From positions 1 through 36,301 of the forward strand of contig JALJEE010000325.1 of NCBI GenBank assembly GCA_023231475.1: a stretch of DNA of 36,301 nucleotides. The letters are read 5' to 3'. The notes under the pieces were generated by a model, which worked only from the letters and a program-made list of their open reading frames with translations, was not told where the DNA came from and did not search any database. Position numbers and translations under genes: made by a program. Below are positions 10,364-19,843 of this stretch, piece by piece. This DNA is from Seison nebaliae. Taxonomy: Eukaryota > Rotifera > Pararotatoria > Seisonacea > Seisonidae. Positions within the stretch are counted from its first letter, which is position 1, and each line of letters opens with the position of its first letter.

Positions 10364-13087
10364 ATGATAACAACTTCATCTATCTCATCTTCATTATCGT
10401 CAATTGATGATAATCGATCATCATGTAATTTAATTTTATCATCATCATCGTCGTCGTCGTTATCTTCATCATCATCATCATCATCATTATTATGTCCTAC
10501 ACCAAAATCATCATCTTCTACATCATCACCAGCAACAACAACAGTGACAACAACAACAACATCGATATCACAAACGGATATTCCAATGAATAATAAGAAG
10601 AAATCTCATGAAACTTTTCAATTATATCCATTCATTCATCAAGTTGGAGGACATACGAGTGTGTTCATGTATGATGAGAAGACGATTTGTAAACCGTTGA
10701 ATGATCGGGAATGTCTCCTTTATAACGATTTGCCATCATCTTTATCGAAATATGTGCCACGATATAAAGGCGAGACAAATGTCCATTGGTTCGAAGATGA
10801 TAATTTTGTTTATTTATTGGGAGGATTAAATGGAAAGACAGATGAATCAATACAACAATTATTGAATGAATTAAATGATAAGAAAGGACGACGATTAACG
10901 TTGAAATTGAGAAGATCATTATCAGGAAATGTTGATGGTTTTGTATTGAGTGGAAAGACGGAATATATTTATGAATCTCTTATTTATCCCCAATCATCAT
11001 CATCGACTACTCCATTAACATTGACACCGTCAACGATGAGTGATACAAATTCCAATTCATCTTTGTCATCATCATCATCATCGTCATCATCATCATCATC
11101 ATATTCACCTGTGACATCCAATACGAGAAAGCGAACATTAAACAATCAGTTTAATTCCCATCAGAACTATCATCAAAAATATCATCATATTAATCATAAC
11201 AATCAAATTCTGACAACGACATCTACACTTCATTATTCGGATGGCACCACAAGTTCCAATGAGAATAATTTGACCAATTTCCACAAAGATTCATCCAACC
11301 AAAAATTTATGAGTTCTCTCTCACAAGACATGAAACGTCGTCGTACAACATCGTTGAATCCATGGTGTTCATTGGTGACGATTTGTTGGATGTCTAAAAC
11401 GCGATTACAATTGTTACGTGGTTCGAGTAATCGAAAGAAATTTATGAAACGTGTTTCATATTGTCCACAAACTTCGAAATTTAGAGGAGGAATGACCAAT
11501 TCGATGAATGGGAAACAATTGAAAAGGAATCGTATTAGGAGATCAATTTCATTTTCTCCTTCATCTAATTCAGATGATTTTCCATTGAAATCATCGAGAT
11601 GTCTAGTCCAAATGATTTGTAAGGAATCGATTATTGATGAGATGATCAATAATCGATATAAAAAATTGGAGCATGAACATTTGCATAAGAATCGGAAGGA
11701 GAATATCGAACGACGATCTACACTCGTCTTCCTTCAAAATTGTCAACGTTATATGATGAGAAAATATATGATAAAGAATCATCATAAAATCAACAACAAC
11801 AAGAGTGTGAATAATGATAATGATAATGGTTCGATGGAGAATTCGAAGGAGAATATATCGAAGAAATTAGAAGAAGATGATAATGTAGTAAAATTGGTTG
11901 GATGTCAGAAATTTATGTTGATGGAGAATGTGGTAGCATATTATAAGCGTCCATGTATTCTTGATTTGAAAATGGGAACGAAACATTATGGAGATGATGC
12001 GACAAAAAGGAAGCGTGAATCACAATCACAGAAAGCGGCAATATCCACATCAGCACGTTTAGGTGTACGTGTATGTGGAATGCAAGTTTATCAAAATGAC
12101 AGAAATTTATTTTTATGTCTTGATAAATATCAGGGACTCTCATTATCTATTGAAGGTTTCCGTCACAATCTCTTACAATTTCTTCATGATGGTTATCGAA
12201 TCCGTTTAAGTATTATCCCAATACTGTTGGAGAAATTGTCTCAATTGTATTTGTTGATACATTCGTTAGATACGTGGCGATTCTATTCGGGTTCCATTCT
12301 CTTAGTTTATGACGGTCATCCTGACAAGATTAGTGAAGAGATGAAGAAACGATTTTCATCATCCGATAATTATTTGTTAAAGAATGCTTTGAATTCTTTA
12401 AAGAAATATTTCCAAACTAAATTTACCGACAATCTTCATTATACAACTAATACTCAATATCTCATTTATAAGAAATTATGTCTTCTCTTCAAATGTCGAA
12501 GTGATGGCAATTTTAATCAGATATCTCAGGAACAACTCAAACATTTCTCTCAGAATGATTCATCGACATTCGATCAATTACTCGGTAAATCATTCAAATA
12601 TTATTTGAAGAAATCGCTCGTACTTCTTCCTTCGCCTTCATCTTCTGCCACTTCATCCAATAATTCGTGGCCGGTAGCGGATGTTCGAATGATCGATTTC
12701 GCACATTCAACTCATAAGAATATGAATAAATTGAAAGAACACAAAGGACCAGACAAAGGTTATTTAACTGGACTGGCCAATTTGATTCGAATGTTATTCG
12801 AGATACTCATCGAATACTCTCCTACTTTACCAAAGTCATTTTTCTCACCATCATCACGATCAAATGACAACGATACGGAAACGTCGAATTCGTCAACTCT
12901 CCAATCATCATCGTCGTCGCATCATGACACGAAAATCAATGACGATGATATTAGTGACGGTCCGAACGTCATTTATGTGGAGGATGTGGAAGCTAAATTA
13001 CCAGATGCACCTAATCGCGTACCTCATCGTTTACCTAATAAACCATCTGATATCACATGTATGGATGCATTCCGTTCACATCATTGA
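10364..13087 (+). CDS. IP6K: Inositol hexakisphosphate kinase, 907 aa, intronless
   Basis: Members of this family (inositol polyphosphate kinase fold) phosphorylate IP6 to the pyrophosphate 5-IP7 using ATP. Seen in order: the N-terminal block [20 protein letters not shown] (near residue 92), the substrate-binding signature PCILDLKMG (about 530-538, matching PxxxDxKxG), [22 protein letters not shown] (near 642), the metal-binding VRMIDFAHS (near 774-782), and [14 protein letters not shown] toward the end. All key blocks are intact. Long low-complexity inserts rich in Ser, Asn and His separate the N-terminal block from the kinase core, which explains the length; vertebrate enzymes are about 400-450 aa and insect ones are longer. 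The whole reading frame is one exon, unusual beside the intron-rich neighbours. The ATG at 10364 begins the frame. Confidence 0.95.
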   Translation: MITTSSISSSLSSIDDNRSSCNLILSSSSSSSLSSSSSSSSLLCPTPKSSSSTSSPATTTVTTTTTSISQTDIPMNNKKKSHETFQLYPFIHQVGGHTSVFMYDEKTICKPLNDRECLLYNDLPSSLSKYVPRYKGETNVHWFEDDNFVYLLGGLNGKTDESIQQLLNELNDKKGRRLTLKLRRSLSGNVDGFVLSGKTEYIYESLIYPQSSSSTTPLTLTPSTMSDTNSNSSLSSSSSSSSSSSSYSPVTSNTRKRTLNNQFNSHQNYHQKYHHINHNNQILTTTSTLHYSDGTTSSNENNLTNFHKDSSNQKFMSSLSQDMKRRRTTSLNPWCSLVTICWMSKTRLQLLRGSSNRKKFMKRVSYCPQTSKFRGGMTNSMNGKQLKRNRIRRSISFSPSSNSDDFPLKSSRCLVQMICKESIIDEMINNRYKKLEHEHLHKNRKENIERRSTLVFLQNCQRYMMRKYMIKNHHKINNNKSVNNDNDNGSMENSKENISKKLEEDDNVVKLVGCQKFMLMENVVAYYKRPCILDLKMGTKHYGDDATKRKRESQSQKAAISTSARLGVRVCGMQVYQNDRNLFLCLDKYQGLSLSIEGFRHNLLQFLHDGYRIRLSIIPILLEKLSQLYLLIHSLDTWRFYSGSILLVYDGHPDKISEEMKKRFSSSDNYLLKNALNSLKKYFQTKFTDNLHYTTNTQYLIYKKLCLLFKCRSDGNFNQISQEQLKHFSQNDSSTFDQLLGKSFKYYLKKSLVLLPSPSSSATSSNNSWPVADVRMIDFAHSTHKNMNKLKEHKGPDKGYLTGLANLIRMLFEILIEYSPTLPKSFFSPSSRSNDNDTETSNSSTLQSSSSSHHDTKINDDDISDGPNVIYVEDVEAKLPDAPNRVPHRLPNKPSDITCMDAFRSHH

Positions 13088-13152
13088 CACCATCAATCAT
13101 TTATATTTTATATTTTTAATTCAATTTTCAGATTCGTTTCTAAACCAACTCC

Positions 13153-13158
13153 AATAAA
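13153..13158 (+). other. Likely polyadenylation signal of IP6K
   Basis: An AATAAA hexamer 66 bp after the IP6K stop codon, in an AT-rich context. Confidence 0.5.
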
Positions 13159-13189
13159 TACTTTTTCTATTTTCTATTTCATTCATTTC

Positions 13190-13223
13190 CGCGCGCGTAC
13201 ACACATACACACACACACACACA
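13190..13223. repeat. GC/AC microsatellite
   Basis: A short CGCGCGCG run passes directly into an imperfect ACAC run. Confidence 0.8.
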
Positions 13224-13302
13224 AAACTTTCTTATACTATTCTTATATTCATATACGTATATACCATATTTATATTATTTATACTTATAACATATATTTT
13301 TA

Positions 13303-13360
13303 TTCACACACACACACATACACACACAAATACACACAAATACACACAAATACACACACA

Positions 13361-13392
<32 letters not shown>

Positions 13393-13395
13393 CGC
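13303..13395. repeat. Compound CA / CACAAATA / TA microsatellite
   Basis: A CA run changes into three repeats of an octamer with ACACAAAT and then into a perfect TA run of about 14 units. This is a typical compound slippage locus. Confidence 0.9.
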
Positions 13396-13940
13396 ATACA
13401 TAACAATACATTATGCATCTTTATAGTTTCCTTTTCTATTAGTCTTTTTTTTTCTTTTTATAAATTCTCATTTAAAATCTTTTAAAAATTTATTCCTTTC
13501 TTATCTCCTCTTATTATCCGACAAACTAACTACTCATACTAGTTACGACACAACGTAATCTTCATTTTTACAGTTCTTTTAATAGAAATCAGATAATTGA
13601 ACAATCAATTTCTTTCATTCGTTTTTTCATTCTCCCACATCCCCTCCCCATCTTCACGGGACACATGGACGATCTGTGTAATGGTGGAATATGATCTCCC
13701 TTTGAATTATCTGATTTCTATCATTTTTTTCGCTTCCTTTTTTTCTTCTCGTCGTTAAAACTCTAGTAACTCGACTAACAACCGAAGATTAATCTATGGA
13801 AATTTTATTGTTTTTCTTTTTATTTCGAGAAATATTTTAAATATTCGATCCATTCTCTCATTCCACATTCTCATTTTTTTCCGCTGGTTCTTTCTCTTCC
13901 ATTTATTTTTTATACTGTCGTTGCACAAAACTTTTTTTCT

Positions 13941-13970
13941 CTCCCCTCTCTCTCTCTCTCTCTCTCTCTT
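13941..13970. repeat. CT microsatellite
   Basis: A near-perfect CT run of about 12 units within a pyrimidine-rich stretch. Confidence 0.8.
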
Positions 13971-14286
13971 CCTGTCTATGATTCGATTATAAATTCTTTT
14001 GAAAAAAAAAAGAAATTCTCATTAAAATAAAGTTGAAATTAGGTGAAATTTATTATTCCAATTTACATTCTGTAACTCAATTTCAATTTTGTATACATTC
14101 ATCAGTAGTGGAAGAGGAAGAGATGACGATTATAAAAATTCTTGAACATATAGATCGATTACTTTGTGAGTTTTTGTAGAAAATAAATAAATTTGAGCAC
14201 CTGTCAACTTGGTGACATGTCGATCTTCTCGGCAGGTGATGATGATCTTATGAAACAGATGTCTTTCGAAACGCTTCTCAAATCGT

Positions 14287-14559
14287 TTAATTTGTCGTGA
14301 AGATGAGAGAAGTTCCTTTTCCAGTCAATCCTTCTTCGAATTTGATCCAATCTCCATTGATGTTCCAAGAGAATTTTAATCGCGCCTTCCCATTAACATT
14401 CCAATATTTGACATGATTCTTTCTGTTTGTTTTCACTGAATCTTTTTTATTTTATTCCATTCTAATTTGCTTCCATCGATCGAGATATTGATATTGAAAA
14501 TCTTCGTAACTACTTTCTTCATCGAAAATGAGATGGAAATGAGAAAGAACACTGTTCAT
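14287..14559 (-). CDS. Possible small gene or gene fragment, 65 aa if spliced
   Basis: On the minus strand a frame from an ATG at 14559 to a TAA at 14287 is open except for one TAA (14452-14454). Both halves have the codon habits of the neighbours (GGA, CGA, GAT, AAA) and a varied composition, for example KYWNVNGKARLKFSW and GDWIKFEEGL. A 75-nt intron from GTTACG (14510) to CAG (14436) removes the stop in phase and leaves exons of 49 and 149 nt. I do not recognise the product. It could be a small gene, the last exons of a longer gene, or a decayed copy. Confidence 0.3.
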
Positions 14560-16032
14560 CACAAATGGAAATCGAATGAATTTGATACGAAGATGAAACG
14601 TTATGATATATTCGCATATCACATTTCAGTCTAAACAATACTTAATTTCATTTATCTTTTAATCATTTATCATCATCCTCCTCACTCCCTATCAATTCAC
14701 TTCCACTTCTCTTCTCCTTGTTATTGTTGTTCGTTCCTTTTAATTAGTTCGTCATCATTTTCCCCATCTTACCATATTCCAGTTGTTAATTCTATCCCAG
14801 ATTTATATTATTTCTCTTTTTCGTCGATGATGACCATTTGTTGAACTCTTATAATTCATCAATTATATTTTCATATTAAGAAGACTACTAATTGTTTCGA
14901 TGGAAGAACAACCTAATACAGAGATCAGTCCTCTTTTACCTCGACTCACTTTCTTCACTTGTTTTCCGATACATCTTTTCCACTTCTTTTCTTCTCACTC
15001 AAATTCTCAATTCTTTTCGTCTATTCTATCGATTGTCTGTACAAATCGTGGAGTTCAAGTTGAAGGAGTAGGTGAAAAATGATGAGTCATGACATTCCTC
15101 ATTTGAGATTGGGAGGAGAAAAAGAAGATTTAGTTAAAAGAATAATCATCTTTAATAATTTGTAATAATGAGAAAATGAATGATTTGGATAAAACAATAG
15201 TTTTAAAAGGAAAATTGTGAACTAAAAAACAATAGGATATGTTAAGATTACATGAGAATAATCGATGGAGATAAGAATATAATATCCTAAAAGTTAATCC
15301 GAATCCTGTCTCTATTATTTATGGAAATATGAGTGTCATTCATCGACAATTTAATAATAAAATTTTCAAATAGTTTTCTCCTCTCATTTTCTTCACATGC
15401 CAATCTGATCCATAAACTATTAATGGTTTTCGTGATCCCTTCCTGATGAACATAATATGAAGTGGATGAATAATCGTTTCCTTTTTTTTTATTCGATGTA
15501 AATCTTTTATTTTCATAGTTTAGTTACTCATTGAATCAAATGCCACAAGCATCCATTTACTGTGTCGAAAAGAAGGAAAAGAAGATTATTCGGTTTTATT
15601 ATTGACGAATAGATCTCACATAAACCGACAAGTATTCATTCGATCTTTTCTCGTTAATAGACAGGCGAATAAAGAAATACAATTGATCTTTATCATCATT
15701 AATATGAAGTGCACATTGTTTGCATTTGAATAGAGATTCGAAAAGATAATAATTCCATTTTTTTATAGAATTGTTTTTACTTCTAATTGTTCCATTCTCT
15801 CCTTACTCCCTTCCAACTATCTCTTTCGAAAGTTTTTGTAAGAATTTCTATAGTTCAACATTTCCTTTTCTTTGATACTATTCTTCATATTCCTTTTCAT
15901 ACCGAAACTAATTCTCTTGCTACTAAATCAATTCTCCTAATCTTTCTCATATGTCAACGAAAGAATTTTATGAAAAATAAATTTTCTATCTTCTCTATAG
16001 TCTCCCACTTAGAATAATAAACCAATCAAAAT
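14560..16032. other. Upstream region of the DMRT gene
   Basis: About 1.5 kb of AT-rich, pyrimidine-rich sequence. Short open frames (for example 14900-15082 and 15787-16017) show neither family resemblance nor splice signals tying them to the DMRT exon. It probably contains promoter and 5' leader. Confidence 0.45.
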
Positions 16033-17068
16033 ATGAGTCAACCATCATCCGATCGATCAAGAAAACGAAACTTGTATGCCAGATGTGATCAGACCACATC
16101 TCCCTGCATCAATGACGAGGAAGAAGATTGTCGAAATATCATTTCCAGTACACCAATCGATACATCGGATGTTCAAACAACTTCTTCAACACTTCAATCA
16201 ATTTTACGTGATCGAATTCCACCTCGCACACCCAAATGTGCTCGATGTCGTAATCATGGTGTTGTATCTGCATTGAAAGGTCATAAACGATTTTGCAAAT
16301 GGCGTGATTGTAACTGTGCCAAATGTACATTGATTGCCGAACGACAACGTGTCATGGCTGCACAAGTAGCATTACGTCGACAACAAGCTCAAGAGGAAAC
16401 AGAAATTCGAGAAATTAGTAAAATTCTTGGGACTCCCGCCGAATTGGTTCTCTCATTACAACGGACCATTGGCAATGATAATTTACCTACATCTCAATCA
16501 CCTTCTGATCAGACATTCAACGAAGAACAGAGTAACATACCGAGTGATGATGAATGCCAGGAACAATATTCTCCTGATACACCATCATCATCATCTAACG
16601 GCTTTTCCAGTAATTCACCAGAATATTCCGCTGAAATTAATTCGAATTTACATTCCGGTTAATATTCTCCAATTAAATTATCTTCCTCTTTTTAATTTGT
16701 TTGTTTTTTGTTTGTTTGTAGCAATGACGAAACTCTTCCCTCAATATGATAATCAATTCCTCTTGCAATTTATTCGCCGTTCAAATGGACAATTATTAGA
16801 CACGTTGAGGAACATGTGCACAATTCAGAAGCAGAACGAAATGAATGACAATCAACCGTCTGATATTAAGCGGAGAAATTGTGCATCGTCAGAAACCCAA
16901 TTCATCAATAACATTCTTCACATAATGTCCAACTGGCCAGGAAACAATAATTTCGATTTGCTCCAAACTACTTTAACCACGTCAGATATGGAGAATAAAT
17001 CGGAGAATAACAAGAGCAAATTTGACAACAAGTTCTCAATTGAATCCTTATCGAACAATGATAAATAA
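16033..17068 (+). CDS. DMRTA: DMRTA-type DM-domain transcription factor, 323 aa
   Basis: Exons 16033-16657 and 16722-17068, with a 64-nt phase-1 intron. The DM domain (about residues 65-115) begins [20 protein letters not shown] and has all cysteines and histidines of the intertwined CCHC/HCCC zinc sites, ending [19 protein letters not shown]. The block [13 protein letters not shown]...[12 protein letters not shown] points to the DMRTA group (vertebrate DMRT4/5, fly Dmrt99B). Exon 2 opens with [18 protein letters not shown], matching the small CUE-like DMA domain of that group, although diverged. DM factors bind DNA through the minor groove and act in sex-specific and neural development; DMRTA members are usually neural. 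The rest is polar and Ser/Asn-rich. The ATG at 16033 is the first in frame before the DM domain; extra 5' exons remain possible. Confidence 0.92.
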
Positions 17069-17131
17069 ATCATAATAATTTAGAAGTTGATTAATACATT
17101 TACAAACTCCATCTTCCTATATTTCTGAAAT

Positions 17132-17137
17132 AATAAA
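17132..17137 (+). other. Likely polyadenylation signal of the DMRT gene
   Basis: AATAAA 63 bp after the DMRT stop codon. Confidence 0.5.
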
Positions 17138-17274
17138 CTTTTCATGTTTCTTTTTCTTTCATTCATTTATATCCACTTTTCAACAACTTTACTAATAGTT
17201 TATAGTATTGCTAGTATTTTTTTTTAAATATGAAAAAACTACTTTTAAATTTTTGTACATATACATACATATTT

Positions 17275-17416
17275 GTACTTCAAATCCTTCCGAATGATCA
17301 TGCAAATTACCTTAGAAAATTGTTATAGTTAACATATAAAAAATCACTATTTTAAGCTGGGAATTTTTTGTTTCCCATTTTGCCCCTGATTCCCACATTA
17401 CCCCAATTGACGGTAT
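17275..17416 (+). repeat. Dispersed repeat family, copy 1
   Basis: This copy shares its order of blocks with two others in the window: TTCAAAT, AATGATCAT, AAATTGTTA, TTAACATATAAA, CAGCTTG-like, CCATTTTGCCCCTGAT, TGACGGTA. It faces copy 2 in the opposite direction, about 290 bp away, so the pair forms long imperfect inverted arms. Confidence 0.75.
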
Positions 17417-17710
17417 TAAATAAAAAATGAAATGATAAAACGATAAAATATGATAAAAAGGAAAAAAGTTCCGAAAACGAGAAACGATTCTCTAATAAGG
17501 TAATTCTGTAATAATATTCGTTTTTGTGTGTAATTATCCATATGGACAATTTTTTCAGCTCTAATATAATGATGCTCTGCAAATGTTAAACTAGTAGTAA
17601 ACTTTTTTTTCTCATAATTTCCCATCACAATATACTGAAAAAAGCGTATAATAAAAATTATTAGACTGTTATCGTCCATTTTCTCGAATCCTTATGTTCT
17701 CGATCAGCGC

Positions 17711-17931
17711 GCTTCCTCCTCTTCCTCTATTGTTAGGCAACAGATTTATTGCTTTCATCCAAAACATAAAATTGTCCGATTTCCGATCTCCTACCTACCG
17801 TCATCAGGGGCAAAATGGAAAACGAAAAATCTCAAGCTGAAAATGATGATTGTTTATATGTTAACTCGTATACATGTAACAATTTTTAACGGCAATTTAA
17901 ATGATCATTTGCAAATATTTGAAGTACCTAT
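17711..17931 (-). repeat. Dispersed repeat family, copy 2 (inverted)
   Basis: The reverse complement carries the same blocks as copies 1 and 3, including TTAACATATAAACAATCA, CATTTTCAGCTTGA and CATTTTGCCCCTGATGACGG. It then runs past the end of copy 1 into a GTTGCCTAACA...GAGGAAGA block also present in copy 3. Copies 1 and 2 could be the ends of one non-autonomous element of about 0.65 kb. Confidence 0.75.
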
Positions 17932-18263
17932 ATAAATTTTAAAAGGTTGTTTTATCATCACAACAACAATTTGTCTTGCTATCTTTGTCTGATATAAAAC
18001 CATTAATGGAAAAGCTAAACTTTTTCGAAAAAAATCTTGGTTAAGAATGCTCAGTAGTTTTCACTATGAATTTATTTTTTTGCACTACCTTGTCGCCGAT
18101 ATGTTTTTAAACTTCTTTGCCGCTTTTCATAATTATTAGTCTTATATTAGTTGAGATACTGATGAAGATACTGAGATACGTAATCAATAGAGTAATATGG
18201 GAAATTTTCTTTACTACAAATTAAATCATGGAACGATCAAAAATTAAATGTTATTCATCGTCC

Positions 18264-18521
18264 TAATTGAAATCAAGCAGAGTAACTTCTTTTCCTGGTT
18301 CTTTGGTGATTCTTTTTCTTTTCTTCAGTGTTGAATTTTCTTTATTCATGTCCTGAAAGAAACTCTTTTACTGAATCCGCAATTAAAAAATAATCTTCAG
18401 TTTCCGTCGGAAATTTATTCATCTCAACCTTTTTATCCAAAGTGGAAATATTCCAATTGTCTTCCAATTCATACCCAATGTAGGGGTTTTCCAACATTTT
18501 TTTGATTGCAAAATGTTGAAT
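18264..18521 (-). pseudogene. Decayed coding fragment, probably from a mobile element
   Basis: A 59-codon minus-strand frame (18521 to a TAA at 18342) reads a varied, coding-like peptide including MLENPYIGYELEDNW and MNKFPTETEDYFLIADSVKE. After that stop the same frame continues for about 21 basic codons, ending RTRKRSYSA and a stop. I do not recognise the family. Part of it (MNKFPTETEDYFLIAD) recurs as a damaged plus-strand copy at 18582-18640, with an internal stop. Two opposite copies next to repeat-family DNA suggest remains of a repeated gene such as a transposase or other element protein. Confidence 0.4.
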
Positions 18522-18631
18522 TTAATAATATTCCATGAGTCTTTTATGCTCTTAGAAACTGCCACATCTACCGTTTGAAGAAGATGAATAAATTTCCGAC
18601 TAAAACTTAAAATTATTCTTTAATTGCGGAT
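18375..18631. repeat. Inverted repeat with 50-bp arms
   Basis: Arm 18375-18424 (begins near ATCCGCAATTAAA) is the imperfect reverse complement of 18582-18631 (AGATGAATAAATTTCCGAC). About 157 bp separate them. Read outward from the spacer, both arms encode the same peptide (MNKFPT...LIAD), so they are opposite copies of a coding sequence rather than ordinary transposon ends. Confidence 0.7.
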
Positions 18632-18845
18632 ATTTCCAAATCATCATTCAAGTTGCCGTTAAAAATTGTTAGACTTAACATATAAACAATCACCATTTTC
18701 AGCTTGAAAATTTTCATTTCTCATTTGACCCAGACTCTCACATTGCCCCAGATGACAGTACGAACAATATCAACAGTTCACTACTCCTATCATTTGTTTC
18801 TCTAATTATTACGATATTCCACTGCCTAACACCGAGGAAGAAGCT
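18622..18845 (+). repeat. Dispersed repeat family, copy 3
   Basis: Same orientation as copy 1. It shares GTTAAAAATTGTTA, TTAACATATAAACAATCA, CATTTTCAGCTTG, CACATTGCCCCAGATGACAG and CTGCCTAACACCGAGGAAG with copy 2. From 18756 to 18899 a 47-codon plus-strand frame stays open (LPNTEEEAESLISNFSID near its end). This again suggests coding ancestry. Confidence 0.7.
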
Positions 18846-19151
18846 GAATCCTTAATATCTAACTTTTCGATCGACAACCATGTTCCCGATATCAAGTAGA
18901 ATCGATTAATAGTCGTTATTCGATTAGTCTAGTAGGACCTAATGAATAAGAATAATAGTAGCAAGTCTTATTTTCTCTAAACATTGTCATTTTATCTACT
19001 GCTGCTGAAATTCGAGTAGAAAATTAACTTCATTAGAAACATGTTCCGGAACAAAATAGGGACATTGTTAGGAACAGCATGGATCATAACAAATAACCAG
19101 GTATCATAATTTTGACCCGGAAACATTAAATTTTCTTCCCGTTCCTTTTTA

Positions 19152-19345
19152 TCCTTAGTCGAAGTATTACACCAGAATTTTGGCCTTTTTCTATTCCGTA
19201 TGTAGATGTAGGTATGTATTTTCTATATACAATTCTGTATAAAAAATTATTAAATATATATAGAATTGTAGATAAAAAATACATATCTACATCTACATAT
19301 AGAGTAAAAAAGGCCAAAAACCGGCTGTAATACTTCGACTAAGGA
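19152..19345. mobile_element. MITE, 194 bp, with about 90-bp inverted arms and TA flanks
   Basis: The element is almost entirely an imperfect palindrome. The left end TCCTTAGTCGAAGTATTACA is matched by the right end TGTAATACTTCGACTAAGGA, and homology continues inward through GGCC(A/T) runs and a GTAGATGTA/TACATCTAC region to a short AT-rich loop. A TA dinucleotide sits just outside each end (19150-19151 and 19346-19347), as expected for a target-site duplication of the Tc1/mariner superfamily. It has no coding capacity and would depend on a transposase elsewhere. Confidence 0.8.
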
Positions 19346-19668
19346 TAAAAAAATTTACACATCTCTTTAGGTTTATTTTTCCTATCTCCATGATTTTTTT
19401 GGAGTCAAACGGCGGATGCGAACGCGTACCATTCCCTTGTTAGTTATTTTTAAAATTTATTGACGTAAAATAGGATTTTCGATAATGAAAAATAGAGAAA
19501 AATGAAGTTTGTTAATTAATCGATTATTTGAGGACGATTTTTAAACTTATTTTTCTCGAAGTTAGAACTATTGGAAAGAGCTTCAATTGGGCTATCTAAC
19601 AGTATGCTCCTTTAAGCATATAATGCTATTTGAAGAAAGTTATGAGCATTTAAAATATATCGAATTTT

Positions 19669-19695
19669 GTCCAATTACTTTTGAATACAGCTGTA
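19669..19695 (-). mobile_element. Tc1/mariner-like terminal sequence, solo or decayed
   Basis: The sequence GTCCAATTACTTTTGAATAC followed by AGCTGTA resembles the terminal repeats of many Tc1-like elements, whose outer ends carry AAAAGTAATTGGAC-type words. The word TACAGCTGTA is palindromic and ends in a TA target. I found no matching opposite end within the window, so this is probably the remnant of a longer insertion whose interior (about 19380-19668) no longer encodes anything. Confidence 0.4.
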
Positions 19696-19843
19696 TAATG
19701 ATAGTAGAGAAAATTGTTTTTATGAATATTTACAGGAAAAAATTTGAAATTTTATTATGGTAAAATGAAAGTAATGAATTCGTGGCATCATCGGAGGGAG
19801 AATTAATTGAGAATTAAGGAGGGCTTACTGTTAGTCTTAATTG

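Larger units (their letters stand above)
13088..14286. other. IP6K 3' region, rich in simple repeats
   Basis: Non-coding. It starts with the probable IP6K 3' UTR (AATAAA at 13153) and continues through several microsatellites. Two E-box sequences in mirror orientation (CACCTG near 14200, CAGGTG near 14234) lie about 35 bp apart; whether they are used is unknown. Confidence 0.5.
17069..19843. other. Gene-poor island of decayed repeats
   Basis: About 2.8 kb between the DMRT stop and the next gene. It holds the three-copy repeat family, the inverted coding fragments, the MITE and the Tc1-like end listed separately. No intact gene is visible. Confidence 0.7.

Noticed and set aside
14900-15082. 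60-residue plus-strand frame upstream of DMRT
   Set aside because: Composition matches the local pyrimidine-rich sequence and there is no link to the DMRT exon.
17352-17679. Two minus-strand frames over repeat copy 1
   Set aside because: They lie in repeat and AT-rich DNA and share nothing with the coding-like fragments farther along.
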